Source: Streptomyces sp. ICBB 8177 (GTDB lineage Bacteria; Actinomycetota; Actinomycetes; Streptomycetales; Streptomycetaceae). Taken from it: a stretch of 64,000 nt of DNA. Positions 16,128 through 25,138 of the stretch are shown here, piece by piece. The translations under genes and the position numbers were made by a program. Each line of letters begins with the position of its first letter. Position 1 is the first letter of the stretch. Under the pieces are notes generated by a model, which worked only from the letters and a program-made list of their open reading frames with translations, had not been told where the DNA came from and made no database searches. The stretch is taken from the NCBI RefSeq assembly GCF_003144095.1, contig NZ_NSKH01000002.1, positions 321,024-385,023 of the forward strand, written 5' to 3'.

Positions 16128-19085
16128 TCAGCGAGCGTACTGGACGGCCACCGGTGGGACCGCGGGCTGCTGTTCGCCCAGCAGGGCCCGCACCTGCTCG
16201 GACTCCTTGGCGCCCAGCGCGGTGTACGCGGCCAGCGCGTCGCGCCAGCAGGCGCGGGCCCGGTCGACCTGTCCGATGCCGTTCAGCGCCTTGCCGAGCG
16301 CGGTGAGGATGCCCGCCTTGCGGTTCTCGCCCGCGTTGTCGTTCACCAGGGCCAGCGCCTGGTCGGCGAGGGAGGCGGCCTGGCGGTGGCGGCCGGTGGC
16401 GACGTGCACCTCGGCCATCCGGAAGAGGGTCAGCCCCTCCCACACCGGCTGCCGCGACTCGCGGAACTGCGCCAGCGCGTCGGTGAGTTGGCCGAGGGCG
16501 GCGTCGAGCTGCCCGTCCTCCGCCAGCGCGATGGCCAGCGAGTACTGCGCGCAGCCGAGCCGGAAGCCGGTCTCCAGCCTGCGCTGCAACGCGACCGCCT
16601 GCTCGCCCGCCGCCACCGCGAGCGCGGTCTCGCCGAGCCCGATCCGGATACGGGCGAGGTTGGCCAGGACCGACGCCTCCCCGTGCAGGTTCGCGTCGTC
16701 GCGGAAGGACTCGCGGGCCAGTTGGTAGTACGCCTCGGCGTCCTGGAAGCGCTGTTGGTCGCGCGCGATCAGACCGCGCAGGTTCGGCGCGTAGCTGCAC
16801 GTCAGCAGGTCCTGCGCGGACAGCCCGAGCAACTGGGCGCGCTGCGCCTCGATGTCCGCCTCGCCCCAGCGGCTGCTGGACCAGCTCAGGATGCGGCCGA
16901 GCAGGACCCGGGCCCGCCCCTCGACCAGCGCGTCGCCCTGCTGGGCGGAGACGGCCGCCATGGACCGGGCGCACTGCTCGTACGCGCGCGCGTGTACGCC
17001 GGACTCCATCAGGTCCTGGGCGACGAAGAGCAGGTCGACCGCTCGCCGGTGGTGATCGCCGTCCGCGGCGTCCTCGGCCGCCTGCCGGACCGTCGCCAGC
17101 ACGCAGGACGCCTCGGAGAACAGCCACTCCAGGCCTTCGGCGCGGGAGGAGAAGGCCAGGCCGGAACGCGAGGTGGGAGCCATGTGCGACAGGACGCGGT
17201 CGCCCGGGTTCTCCAACTCGTAGGCGCCCGCCGCCGTCGCCAGGTAGAAGTCGAGCAACCGCGACAGCGCCGCCCGGCGGTCCTGCGGGGTCTCGTCCTG
17301 CTCCGCTCGGTCGCGGGCGTACAGGCGCAGCAGGTCGTGGTAGCGGTAGCGGGCGGGGGCGGCGGATTCCAGGAGGCTGATGTCGACCAGCGTCTCCAGC
17401 AGTTCCTCCGCCTCGTAGGCGTCCATGTCCAGCACGGCCGCCGCCGCCTCCAGCGAGATGTCGGGGCCCTCGGGGAGCGCCAGCAGGCGGAACGCGCGGG
17501 CCTGGTGGCCGGCGAGCTGGCCGTAACCGAGTTCGAACGTCGCCTTGACGGCGAGGTCGCCCGCCTTCAGTTCGTCCAGGCGGCGCCTGCTGTCGCTGAG
17601 CTTGCGGGCCAGCACGGAGACCGTCCAGGTGCGCCGGGTCGCCAGCCGGGAGGCGGCGATGCGGATCGCCAGCGGCAGGAAGCCGCACGCGGCCACCACG
17701 TCCAGCGCGGCCTGGCGCTCCGTCAGCACCCTTTCCGGGCCCACGATCTTCGTGAAGAGCTGGAGCGCCTCCTCCGGGCTCATCACGTCCAGGTCCACCA
17801 GGTGCGCCCCCGCGAGGTCCACCATCCGCACCCGCGAGGTGATCAGCGCCGCGCAGCCGGGCGTGCCGGGCAGCAGCGGCCGCACCTGCGCGGCGTCGTG
17901 CGCGTTGTCCAGCAGCGCGAGCACCCGGCGGCCGTCCAGCACGGAGCGGTAGAGCGCGGCGCGGTCCTCCAGGCCTTCCGGGATCGCGGCGTCCGGTGTG
18001 CCCAACGCCCGCAGGAACGAGGCGAGCACCGTCTCCGGCTCGGACGGCCGGGCGTCCTGGCCCTGCAGGTCCACGTACAACTGCCCGTCGGGGAAGGCGT
18101 CGCGGGCCGCGTGGGCGACGTGGACGGCGAGCGTGGTCTTGCCGACGCCGCCGATGCCCGCCACCGCGGACAGGGCCATGACACCCGAATCGGCCGTCGA
18201 CAACTCCTCCACCAGCTCGTCGACGAAGGCATCCCTGCCGGTGAAGTCGACGACTGCGGCCGGGAGTTGGGCGGGCCGTACCGCGGACCCCGCGGCCGGG
18301 GCGTCCTCGGTGCCGGGGGGCTGCGCCGCCAGGTCGGGATCGGCGCGCAGGATGCGCTGGTGCAGCTCGTTCAGCTCCGCACACGGGTCGACGCCCAGTT
18401 CCTCGGCGAGCAGCCTGCGGGTGTCGGCGTAGACGCCGAGCGCCTCCGCCTGCCGGCCGCTGCGGTAGAGGGCCAGCATCAGCAGGGCGCGCAGCCTCTC
18501 CCGCAGGGGGTGTTCGGCGGACAGCGTGGTCAGTACCGAGACCGCGTCGGTGTGGCCGCCGAGTTCCAGGTCGAGTTCGAGGCGGGTCTCCAGCAGCGCC
18601 AGCCGCCGTTCCGACAGCCGGGTGCGGTGCGCCTCCGCGTACGGCCCGGGCAGTCCGGCCAGCGGCTCGCCGTCCCACAAGTCCAGTGCCAGGGCCAGCA
18701 GTTCGCGGGCGCGGGCGGCCTCCCCGCGGGCTCGGGCCTTCTCGGCCTCGACGGCGTACTCCTCGGCCCGCGTGACGTCGAGCGTGTCCGGGCCGGTGCG
18801 CAGGGCGTATCCGCCGGACTCGGAGGTGAGGGCGTTCGCACCGAGCACCTTGCGCAGCCGGAACGCGTAGGTGCGCAGCGCGGCCAGCGCGCTGTCCGGG
18901 GGCGCCTCCCCCCACAGCGCGTCGATCAGCTCGTCGGCGGTCGCGGTGCGGCCACCGCGCAGCAGGAGTGCGGCGAGCAGGGCACGCTGCTGCGGCGAGC
19001 CCGCGGGCAGCGGCTCGTCGCCCCGCCATGCCCGTACCGGGCCGAGGAGCGCGAAGCGCAGTCCCGGCGCCGTTCCGCCATCCAT
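16128..19085 (-). CDS. afsR: AfsR-type global regulator (SARP DNA-binding, NB-ARC ATPase, TPR)
   Basis: This 985-residue protein has the full AfsR layout (S. coelicolor AfsR is about 993). An OmpR-type winged helix lies at ~10-97 (GSPQQRALLAALLLRGGRT then LRTYAFRLRKVLG) and a bacterial transcriptional activation domain at ~100-250. An NB-ARC ATPase follows with Walker A GIGGVGKTT at 310-318 and RRVLALLDN as Walker B. TPR-like helices run to the C-terminus. AfsR is phosphorylated by AfsK, binds the afsS promoter and couples signals to antibiotic production. ATG 19085 has GGAG at 8 nt. A candidate target site lies just downstream, before afsS. Confidence 0.95.
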   Translation of the reverse strand: MDGGTAPGLRFALLGPVRAWRGDEPLPAGSPQQRALLAALLLRGGRTATADELIDALWGEAPPDSALAALRTYAFRLRKVLGANALTSESGGYALRTGPDTLDVTRAEEYAVEAEKARARGEAARARELLALALDLWDGEPLAGLPGPYAEAHRTRLSERRLALLETRLELDLELGGHTDAVSVLTTLSAEHPLRERLRALLMLALYRSGRQAEALGVYADTRRLLAEELGVDPCAELNELHQRILRADPDLAAQPPGTEDAPAAGSAVRPAQLPAAVVDFTGRDAFVDELVEELSTADSGVMALSAVAGIGGVGKTTLAVHVAHAARDAFPDGQLYVDLQGQDARPSEPETVLASFLRALGTPDAAIPEGLEDRAALYRSVLDGRRVLALLDNAHDAAQVRPLLPGTPGCAALITSRVRMVDLAGAHLVDLDVMSPEEALQLFTKIVGPERVLTERQAALDVVAACGFLPLAIRIAASRLATRRTWTVSVLARKLSDSRRRLDELKAGDLAVKATFELGYGQLAGHQARAFRLLALPEGPDISLEAAAAVLDMDAYEAEELLETLVDISLLESAAPARYRYHDLLRLYARDRAEQDETPQDRRAALSRLLDFYLATAAGAYELENPGDRVLSHMAPTSRSGLAFSSRAEGLEWLFSEASCVLATVRQAAEDAADGDHHRRAVDLLFVAQDLMESGVHARAYEQCARSMAAVSAQQGDALVEGRARVLLGRILSWSSSRWGEADIEAQRAQLLGLSAQDLLTCSYAPNLRGLIARDQQRFQDAEAYYQLARESFRDDANLHGEASVLANLARIRIGLGETALAVAAGEQAVALQRRLETGFRLGCAQYSLAIALAEDGQLDAALGQLTDALAQFRESRQPVWEGLTLFRMAEVHVATGRHRQAASLADQALALVNDNAGENRKAGILTALGKALNGIGQVDRARACWRDALAAYTALGAKESEQVRALLGEQQPAVPPVAVQYAR

Positions 19086-19362
19086 GACGAACTCCGTTTC
19101 CCACCGGCCGGTCGCGCGCTGCCGACCGTGTATATCGATCGTTCATCGCGAACCGGGACCATCTGACAGGTGTGATGAGCGCAGCCGCGTGACGGCCAGT
19201 TTGCCCTGTCGTACCGGGCGCGGTCACCTCCTGGCGGGCGGTTGTACGCCAATCAGCGCGAATTGATCGGAACGCCACGTTCCGTGTGTGAGACCGGTGG
19301 GGGAAAGGAGTGTCGGACCTGTCATGTGCTCTTGGTGTACACCGCCGGAGAGGTCGGTGCCG

Positions 19363-20142
19363 ATGGCGTGGGACAGCGTCCAGGTGCCGGACCCGGCGAG
19401 GATGCGAGCGGTCATGACCCCGGGCAGGATGCTGCGCAGGCGCGCCGCCGAGGCGCCCTTCGCGGTGCCCTACGGGGCACTGCCCGGTGCCCCGTTCGCG
19501 GCGACCGCCGCGTGCAGCTACGCCGAACTCGACCGCCGCGCCCGCGCGGTGGCCGCCCGGCTCGGCGGCGCGCTGCCGCCCGGCAGCCGGGTGCTGCTGG
19601 CCTACCCGCCGGGACCGGACTTCGCGGGCGCCTTCTACGGGTGCCTGTACGCGGGGATGGTCGCGGTGCCCTACGCGCTGGGCGAGGGCCGCTGCGCCGA
19701 CGGGGTCGCGGCGGCGGTCGAACTCGTCGCTCCGGCCGCCGTGCTGACCGCGTCGGACGGCTGGTCGGCGCTGCCGGTGGACCGGGACCGGGTGCCGGTG
19801 CTGGAGGCGGACGGCACGATGGTCGGCGGCCGTCCTGTCCTCCAACTCGCCGACCGCTGGCGGCCGGTGGGGATACTGCGCGGCGCCGACGCCTACCGCC
19901 GCTACGTGCCCGGCGCGCCGGGCGAGGCCTCCGCGGGCCGCATGGAGCCCGCGTTCAGCCACGGCGACCTGCTGCACGTGCTCAGCGAACTCCAGGACGC
20001 GTGCCGGATCGGCGTCAAGGACGAGGAGGTGGGCTGGATCGCGTCGGTCCACGGCGTGGACGACGCGGTCTGGCGGCTGCTGCTCCCGGTCCACGAGGGC
20101 CGCGTCGTGTGGGAGACGCGGGGCCCGCACGGGTCCGAGTGA
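19363..20142 (+). CDS. Orphan N-terminal domain of a fatty acyl-AMP ligase-like protein (probably non-catalytic)
   Basis: The ~259-residue product aligns by eye with the first part of FAAL/acyl-CoA synthetases: YAELDRRARAVAARL, then GSRVLLAYPPGPDFAGAFYGCLYAGMVAVPYA. It later has FSHGDLLHVLSELQDACRI and VGWIASVHGVDD, echoing the family SHxNLL...WLPxYHD stretch. The Ser/Thr/Gly-rich AMP-binding loop (YTSGSTG.PKG) between them is missing, and the protein ends where another ~300 residues should follow. Start ATG 19363 has GGAGAGG 9 nt upstream; ATG 19324 is an alternative. It is divergent from afsR. Whether it has a binding role is unknown. Confidence 0.7.
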   Translation: MAWDSVQVPDPARMRAVMTPGRMLRRRAAEAPFAVPYGALPGAPFAATAACSYAELDRRARAVAARLGGALPPGSRVLLAYPPGPDFAGAFYGCLYAGMVAVPYALGEGRCADGVAAAVELVAPAAVLTASDGWSALPVDRDRVPVLEADGTMVGGRPVLQLADRWRPVGILRGADAYRRYVPGAPGEASAGRMEPAFSHGDLLHVLSELQDACRIGVKDEEVGWIASVHGVDDAVWRLLLPVHEGRVVWETRGPHGSE

Positions 20143-20314
20143 GGCCCCCGTGCGGGACGCGGAGGGCGCGCCGTGGTTCATCGCCGGCTCGCATTTGGCT
20201 TGAACCAGGCGCCGAGGCGGGCGCACGCCGAGGGCGTACGGGAGCAGCAGAAGCGTTACGCCACCCGTCGGCCCGCGTCGTAACGCCGCGCCGCCCTGAC
20301 GCCGCCGGCCGGCG

Positions 20315-20920
20315 TTACGCCACGCCGCCGGCCCGCGGCGGAGTCCAGCCCGGGTCGCGGCCCGAGAGCCCGAGTGCCCGGTCGAACGCGGACGCCCCGC
20401 CAGGAACGCCCACCGGGTCCGCGAAACCGTCGTACTCGCGGTAGACCGGCGCGTACTCCTCGACCACCGCGAGCACCGTCGTCGCCGTGGACGACGGGCA
20501 GGGGAAGTCCTGCCCGGTCGCGCGGGCCACGTCCCAGCCGTGGACGACCAGCTCCTTGAGGACCATCGAGAAGACCGCCTCGGCCGGCATCGCCGTCCCG
20601 CCGCCGAGGTCCACCTCCCCGTGCCACGCCCGAGGGTCCGCCCACGCCGCCACCGCGCGCTCCAGCTGGTCCGCGTAGGCGTGCGCCCACTGCGGATCGG
20701 CGGTGAAGTCGCGTTCGGTCAGAGCGGGCGGCAACGGCTCGCGGCGAGCCCGGTGCTCCAGGCCGTGCGAGGTGTACAGGACCCAGTGGTTGACCAGTGT
20801 GCGGACGTCGAACTTCGCGCACGGCGTCGCGTCGTCCAGCTGCTCACGGCGCACCCCGCGCGCCGTCCGAGCGGCGAGTTCCGCGGCGCCGGCCATCTGC
20901 CCATAGAGCGTCTCGTTCAT
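20315..20920 (-). CDS. TIGR03086-type/DinB-like metal-binding protein (mycothiol-dependent enzyme superfamily)
   Basis: This ~201-residue protein is of the maleylpyruvate-isomerase/DinB four-helix superfamily common in actinomycetes. Helix 1 is MNETLYGQMAGAAELAARTA. The TPCAKFDVRTLVNHWVLYT motif carries the first metal-ligand histidine (NHW). VLKELVVHGWDVARATG carries the second (VHGWD). Such proteins bind a divalent metal and often use mycothiol; the substrate is unknown. ATG 20920 is the likely start; an upstream extension would overlap the divergent AraC promoter. Confidence 0.85.
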   Translation of the reverse strand: MNETLYGQMAGAAELAARTARGVRREQLDDATPCAKFDVRTLVNHWVLYTSHGLEHRARREPLPPALTERDFTADPQWAHAYADQLERAVAAWADPRAWHGEVDLGGGTAMPAEAVFSMVLKELVVHGWDVARATGQDFPCPSSTATTVLAVVEEYAPVYREYDGFADPVGVPGGASAFDRALGLSGRDPGWTPPRAGGVA

Positions 20921-20963
20921 GGTCACGACGCTAACGCGCAGGTCAGCGGCGGTATTGAACAAA

Positions 20964-20993
20964 CGCGACAACGATCGCCGACCGCACTACGCT
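20964..20993 (+). promoter_or_regulatory. Candidate promoter giving a leaderless AraC mRNA
   Basis: TACGCT at 20988-20993 resembles a -10 box, with GCGACA 18 bp before it. Transcription would begin about 7 bp later, at the GTG start codon (21000), which has no ribosome binding site. Confidence 0.4.
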
Positions 20994-20999
20994 GCCAGT

Positions 21000-21839
21000 G
21001 TGACCACCCCCGGCATCGGGCGCGGGGTGCTGCGGCCGGACCTGGCGGCGCGGCGCTTCGAGCTGCTGCGCGAGGAGCCGGACGACGACCTGGCGCCGTA
21101 CGTGGAGTTCCACTGGGTCGTGCGCTGGGACCTGCGCGGGCGCCCGGCGCACGACCAGCGCGTGCTGTCCCACCCCAACGTCCACCTGGTCTTCGAGCGT
21201 CCCGAGACCGCCGTGCACGGCGTCAACCGAGGCGTGTACGCCCACCACCTCGCCGGCGCCGGGCACGTCTTCGGCGTGAAGTTCCGGCCCGGGGCCTTCC
21301 GCACGCTGCTCGGCGGACCCGTGGCCGCGCTCACGGACCGCAGGGTGCCGGCGGCCGACCTGTTCGGCGAGACCGTCACACGTACCGAGCGCGTGGTGCT
21401 CGGCGCCCGCGACGTCGCCGTGATGAGGCGGGCGGCGCAGGACTTCCTGCGCGGGGTGCTGGACGGCGCCGTCCCGGACCCGGCGGCGCGCGAGGCCGCC
21501 GCCCTCGTGGAACGGATCGCGAGCACCCCGGCCCTGCTGCGCGTCGGCCAACTCGCCGCGGAGTCCGGGCACTCCGTACGAAGCCTGCAACGGCTCTTCG
21601 CGGAGTACGTCGGCGTGCCCCCGAAGTGGGTGCTGCGCAGGGCGCGGCTGCACGAGGCGGCGGCCCGGGCGGACAGCGGCGCGGCGGTGGACTGGGCGGC
21701 GCTCGCCGCGGACCTCGGGTACGCCGACCAGGCCCACCTGGTACGGGACTTCACCGCCGCCGTCGGCGCCTCCCCCGGCCGGTACGCGGCGGGCCTCGAC
21801 GCCCCCGGAGCCGGTGAGCCTCGGGCCGTCCCGGGGTAG
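21000..21839 (+). CDS. AraC family transcriptional regulator
   Basis: This 279-residue regulator has an N-terminal sensory domain (RFELLREEPDDDLAPYVEFHWVVRWDL, the type seen in AraC proteins with an N-terminal DUF6597-like domain). A C-terminal AraC double helix-turn-helix follows: LLRVGQLAAESGHSVRSLQRLFAEYVGVPPKWVLRRARL and WAALAADLGYADQAHLVRDF. The GTG at 21000 fits best because the segment before it is not family-like. It is divergent from the DinB-like gene and 54 bp upstream of the luciferase-like gene, which it may control. Confidence 0.88.
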   Translation: MTTPGIGRGVLRPDLAARRFELLREEPDDDLAPYVEFHWVVRWDLRGRPAHDQRVLSHPNVHLVFERPETAVHGVNRGVYAHHLAGAGHVFGVKFRPGAFRTLLGGPVAALTDRRVPAADLFGETVTRTERVVLGARDVAVMRRAAQDFLRGVLDGAVPDPAAREAAALVERIASTPALLRVGQLAAESGHSVRSLQRLFAEYVGVPPKWVLRRARLHEAAARADSGAAVDWAALAADLGYADQAHLVRDFTAAVGASPGRYAAGLDAPGAGEPRAVPG

Positions 21840-21893
21840 GACCGCCTTGGGCACCCGGCAGCCGTCCGGGGCCGCGAAGGGGGAGGCGGGGGC

Positions 21894-23021
21894 GTGGAGT
21901 TCGGGATCTTCGTTCAGGGGTACGTGCCCGCCGGGCGGTCGAGGACCGACTCGCGGGCCGAGCACCACGCACTGCTGGAGGAGGCCGACTACGTCGTCGC
22001 GGCCGATCGCGCGGGCTTCAAGTACGCCTGGGCCAGCGAGCACCACTTCCTGGAGGAGTACTCCCACCTGTCGGCCAACGACGTCTTCCTCGGCTACCTC
22101 GCGCACGCCACCGAACGCATCCACCTCGGCTCCGCCATCTTCAACCCGCTGCCGCAGGTCAACCACCCCGTCAAGGTCGCGGAACGGGTGGCCATGCTCG
22201 ACCATCTCACGCGCGGGCGCTTCGAGTTCGGCTCCGGGCGCGGCGCGGGCAGTCACGAGGTCCTCGGCTTCCTGCCCGGCGCCACGGACCTGGACGTCAC
22301 CCGGGAGATCTGGGAGGAGACGATCGCGCAGTTCCCCAGGATGTGGCTGAACGACACCTACCCGGGCTTCGAGGGCGCGCACTGGTCCCTGCCGCCCCGC
22401 AAGGTGCTGCCCAAGCCGTACGGACCCGCGCACCCGGCGATGTGGTACGCGGCCGGGTCACCGTCGTCCTACGCGATGGCCGCCCGCAAGGGCCTGGGCG
22501 TTCTGGGCTTCAGCGTGCAGGGCGTCTGCGACATGCAGTGGGCGGTCGACTCCTACCGGACCGCGATCCGCGACGCGGAGCCGGTCGGCGCGTTCGTCAA
22601 CGACAACGTGATGGTGACCACGACGGCCATCTGCGCGGAGACCTCCGCCAAGGCCCGCGAGGCGGCCGTGCGCGCCGACCTCGGCTACCTCCACTCGCTG
22701 CTCTTCCGCTACCACGACACCTTCCCGCGCCCCGAGGGCGTCCCGCGCTGGCCCGAACGGCTCCCGCGCTACACCCCGGAGGTCATCGACCTGCTCATCG
22801 CGGAGGAACTGCTGGTCTGCGGCGACCCCGGGGAGGTGCTGGCGCAGTGCAAGCGCTGGGAGGCGGCGGGCGCCGACCAGTTGGCCTTCTGCCTGCCGGT
22901 GGGGCTGCCGCGCGAGGACGTCCTGACGACGATCCGGCTCATGGGACGGCACGTCATCCCCGCCCTCGACACCGACCCGGTCCACCGCACGACGCGCCTG
23001 CGCGGCACGGCGACGCGCTGA
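21894..23021 (+). CDS. LLM-class flavin-dependent oxidoreductase (bacterial luciferase-like)
   Basis: This 375-residue TIM-barrel protein of the luciferase-like monooxygenase superfamily begins MEFGIFVQGYVP. It has the family pattern AGFKYAWASEHHFLEEYS, then LAHATERIHLGSAIFNPLPQVNHPVKVAERVAMLDHLTRGRFEFGSGRG. It is longer than F420-type members and resembles FMN-dependent alkanal-monooxygenase-like proteins. GTG 21894 has GGGGGAGG upstream. It lies just after the AraC gene in the same direction. The substrate is unknown. Confidence 0.88.
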   Translation: MEFGIFVQGYVPAGRSRTDSRAEHHALLEEADYVVAADRAGFKYAWASEHHFLEEYSHLSANDVFLGYLAHATERIHLGSAIFNPLPQVNHPVKVAERVAMLDHLTRGRFEFGSGRGAGSHEVLGFLPGATDLDVTREIWEETIAQFPRMWLNDTYPGFEGAHWSLPPRKVLPKPYGPAHPAMWYAAGSPSSYAMAARKGLGVLGFSVQGVCDMQWAVDSYRTAIRDAEPVGAFVNDNVMVTTTAICAETSAKAREAAVRADLGYLHSLLFRYHDTFPRPEGVPRWPERLPRYTPEVIDLLIAEELLVCGDPGEVLAQCKRWEAAGADQLAFCLPVGLPREDVLTTIRLMGRHVIPALDTDPVHRTTRLRGTATR

Positions 23022-23053
23022 CCGGCTTCGGCAACCGGACCGCGGGGCGGCCC

Positions 23054-23674
23054 TCACCGTTCCGTCGAACGCACCGCCGTCCCGATCAACCGGTGGGCCG
23101 TCGCCGGGGTGTTCGCGGCGAAGTGGAGGCGGGTGGTCCGGCGCGTCTCACCGTTCGGGAGGCGGACGAGGTGGGGCTCGCGTTCCACGGTGAGGTCGGC
23201 GGTGCCGCTGACGGTGCACAGGAGCGAGCCGGGCCGGTCCGGGAGCTCGCGGACGCCCAGACCGCCCGCCGACGTCAACTCCCTTCGCACGGCGGCGATC
23301 GCGGACAGCGGCACCTCCACCTCGCCCAGCGGGCCCGCGCTCAGCCGCAGCGTCGTCGCCGTCAGCACGTGCGGGCGGCGCTTGGTGGTGGCGGCGAACG
23401 CGAGGAAGCAGTCCGCCAGCAGCGCCATCCACAACAGGTGGAACGCGCGCCACGAGGGCGGCAGCATCGAGGCGTCCATCAGCCCTTCCGCCAGCAGCTC
23501 CGTGGCGAGCAGCATGCCGACGGTCGTGCGCAGGGGGCCGGAATGGCCGATGACGGTGTGCCCGCGGCGGACCGCGTCCAGGGGGCGCCGGGTCAGCCAC
23601 GCGGTCAGGTCGCGCGACACCGCCGCGAGCAACTCCCGCCCGCGCAAGGCCCGTACCGTCGTCGTCGCGTTCAT
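23054..23674 (-). CDS. Hypothetical membrane-associated protein
   Basis: This 206-residue protein starts MNATTTVRALRGRELL. It has hydrophobic stretches at about 45-65 (TTVGMLLATELLAEGLM) and 76-92 (AFHLLWMALLADCFLAFAA), then a soluble beta-rich C-terminal half. It is not recognised as a named family. ATG 23674 follows GGGAGG and overlaps the stop of the PHP hydrolase gene in an ATGA, so the two are translationally coupled and probably work together. Confidence 0.7.
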   Translation of the reverse strand: MNATTTVRALRGRELLAAVSRDLTAWLTRRPLDAVRRGHTVIGHSGPLRTTVGMLLATELLAEGLMDASMLPPSWRAFHLLWMALLADCFLAFAATTKRRPHVLTATTLRLSAGPLGEVEVPLSAIAAVRRELTSAGGLGVRELPDRPGSLLCTVSGTADLTVEREPHLVRLPNGETRRTTRLHFAANTPATAHRLIGTAVRSTER

Positions 23675-25062
23675 CGTCCGCCTCCCGTAGATCCGTTGAC
23701 CAGCCGGATCGGGTTGGTCAGCGCTGCCATGCTCCCGTCGCCCGCGTGCCGTACCTCCGCGCGCACGTACGCGGTCGCGGCGGACGTCGTGCGCCACTCG
23801 ACGCGTCCGGTGAACGCCAGGTGCGTCTGCCCCTCGTCGGTGATCATCCGCACGACGGGGTCGGGCACGCCGGTGACGGTCAGCGTGACGACGACCGGCT
23901 CGCCGGGGGCGGCCGGCAGCGTGCCGCCGATCCCCGCCCGCTCGCCGCCTTCCGCGACCGCCTCGAACGCGACGTCCACCTCGGCCGATTCGGCGATCCA
24001 GCTGCGGCCCGCCCGCAGTCCCTCCAGGATCGCGCCGCGTTCCAGCGCGTCGGCGAGCACGACCGTCTGCGGAAGGCCGACCACCTGCGGTTCGCGGTGC
24101 GCGTCGGAGTTGCCCATGGCGGGCAGGACGCGGTGGCCCAGCAGGTTGTCCCAGGTGGCCAGCGCCGCCTCGTCGTCCAGGGTCCAGGTGCCGTTCCAGA
24201 CCTCGACGGCGTCGGCGTGCTCGTAGCCGAACCTCCACTGGCTGCCCAGGTGCAGGCCGTACGGGTGCGCCGGGACGACGAGGCCGCCGGCGCGGCGGAT
24301 GTCCCGCGCGGTGCGGGCGAACGCGCCCTCGTCGCGCGCCCGGAAGCGCCAGTCGAACCAGGTACCCGGGTCGGTGCCGAGGGCGAGCAGGTGGCCGTTG
24401 CGGGTGGTGATCTCCTCACCGGTGAGGACCAGCAGGTCGTCCCCGGCCTCGGCGGCGAACGCGGTGTGCGCGGAGGTGGTGTTGTGCTCGGTGCTGACGA
24501 TGAAGTCCAGGCGGGCGGCCCGCGCGGCGGCGGCCACCTCGGCGGGGGTGCGGGAGCCGTCGGAGTGCACGGTGTGCAGGTGGCAGTCGCCGCGGTACCA
24601 GGAGCGGCCCCGGCCGGTGGCGGGCGCCGGAGGTCCGATCGCGGTGGGGGCGGGCTGGGGGAGGCGGCCGGGTCCGATCGCGGGGGCGTGGCGCACGGCG
24701 ACGTGGATCTCGTACGCCAGGCCCTGCGGGGCGACGGTGTAGGGCCCGAGCAGGACGCGCCACGTCCCCGGGGCGATCGGGCCGGGGAGGTAGCCGGGCG
24801 TGGCGTCGCGCTCGCCCACCCGGAAGGAGTCGCGGGCGCCGCCCGACCACCCCCTGAAGCGCCCGTCCGCGTCGAGGAGGCCGATGTCGCAGGCGTTCCC
24901 CGCCGTACCGTCCGGCATGTCGGGCCGCTCGTACGCGTACGACACGGCGATCTCCCGCACGCCGTCCGGCACGGCGAACGGCACCTCCACGAAGTCCTCC
25001 GCGCCGGGCGGCAGTTGCCCGCGCAGGACCATGGTGTCGTCGTCGCCCGGCCGCTGCGTCAC
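23671..25062 (-). CDS. CehA/McbA-type PHP-domain metallohydrolase
   Basis: In this ~463-residue protein, a beta-rich N-terminal half precedes a PHP phosphoesterase domain. Metal ligands are visible in YRGDCHLHTVHSDGS (HxH), IVSTEHN, VVPAHPYG and GNSDAHREP. CehA/McbA relatives hydrolyse carbaryl-like esters or amides, but most members are uncharacterised. There is no signal peptide from the chosen GTG 25062, which is preceded by GGGGAG close by and by TACGCT 8 nt before it, so leaderless initiation is possible. It overlaps the following membrane-protein gene by ATGA and is divergent from the ECF41 gene (76-bp gap). Confidence 0.85.
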   Translation of the reverse strand: MTQRPGDDDTMVLRGQLPPGAEDFVEVPFAVPDGVREIAVSYAYERPDMPDGTAGNACDIGLLDADGRFRGWSGGARDSFRVGERDATPGYLPGPIAPGTWRVLLGPYTVAPQGLAYEIHVAVRHAPAIGPGRLPQPAPTAIGPPAPATGRGRSWYRGDCHLHTVHSDGSRTPAEVAAAARAARLDFIVSTEHNTTSAHTAFAAEAGDDLLVLTGEEITTRNGHLLALGTDPGTWFDWRFRARDEGAFARTARDIRRAGGLVVPAHPYGLHLGSQWRFGYEHADAVEVWNGTWTLDDEAALATWDNLLGHRVLPAMGNSDAHREPQVVGLPQTVVLADALERGAILEGLRAGRSWIAESAEVDVAFEAVAEGGERAGIGGTLPAAPGEPVVVTLTVTGVPDPVVRMITDEGQTHLAFTGRVEWRTTSAATAYVRAEVRHAGDGSMAALTNPIRLVNGSTGGGR

Positions 25063-25138
25063 GCTCCCCAGCGTAGGCGAGGCGGTGCGGTTGAATCGGA
25101 TGCGCGCGACAGCGGTGACGAGCCATGCGGGGTGAGCG

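Noticed and set aside
16386-19166. A 926-codon plus-strand open frame opposite afsR
   Set aside because: Low-complexity Gln/Arg/Gly translation with no start signal; antisense artefact of high GC3.
15451-20226. A 1591-codon open frame on the minus strand
   Set aside because: It is a GC-rich shadow of afsR in another frame; it consists of Arg/Pro/Gly/Ala runs without domains, while the afsR frame has a start site and full domain order.
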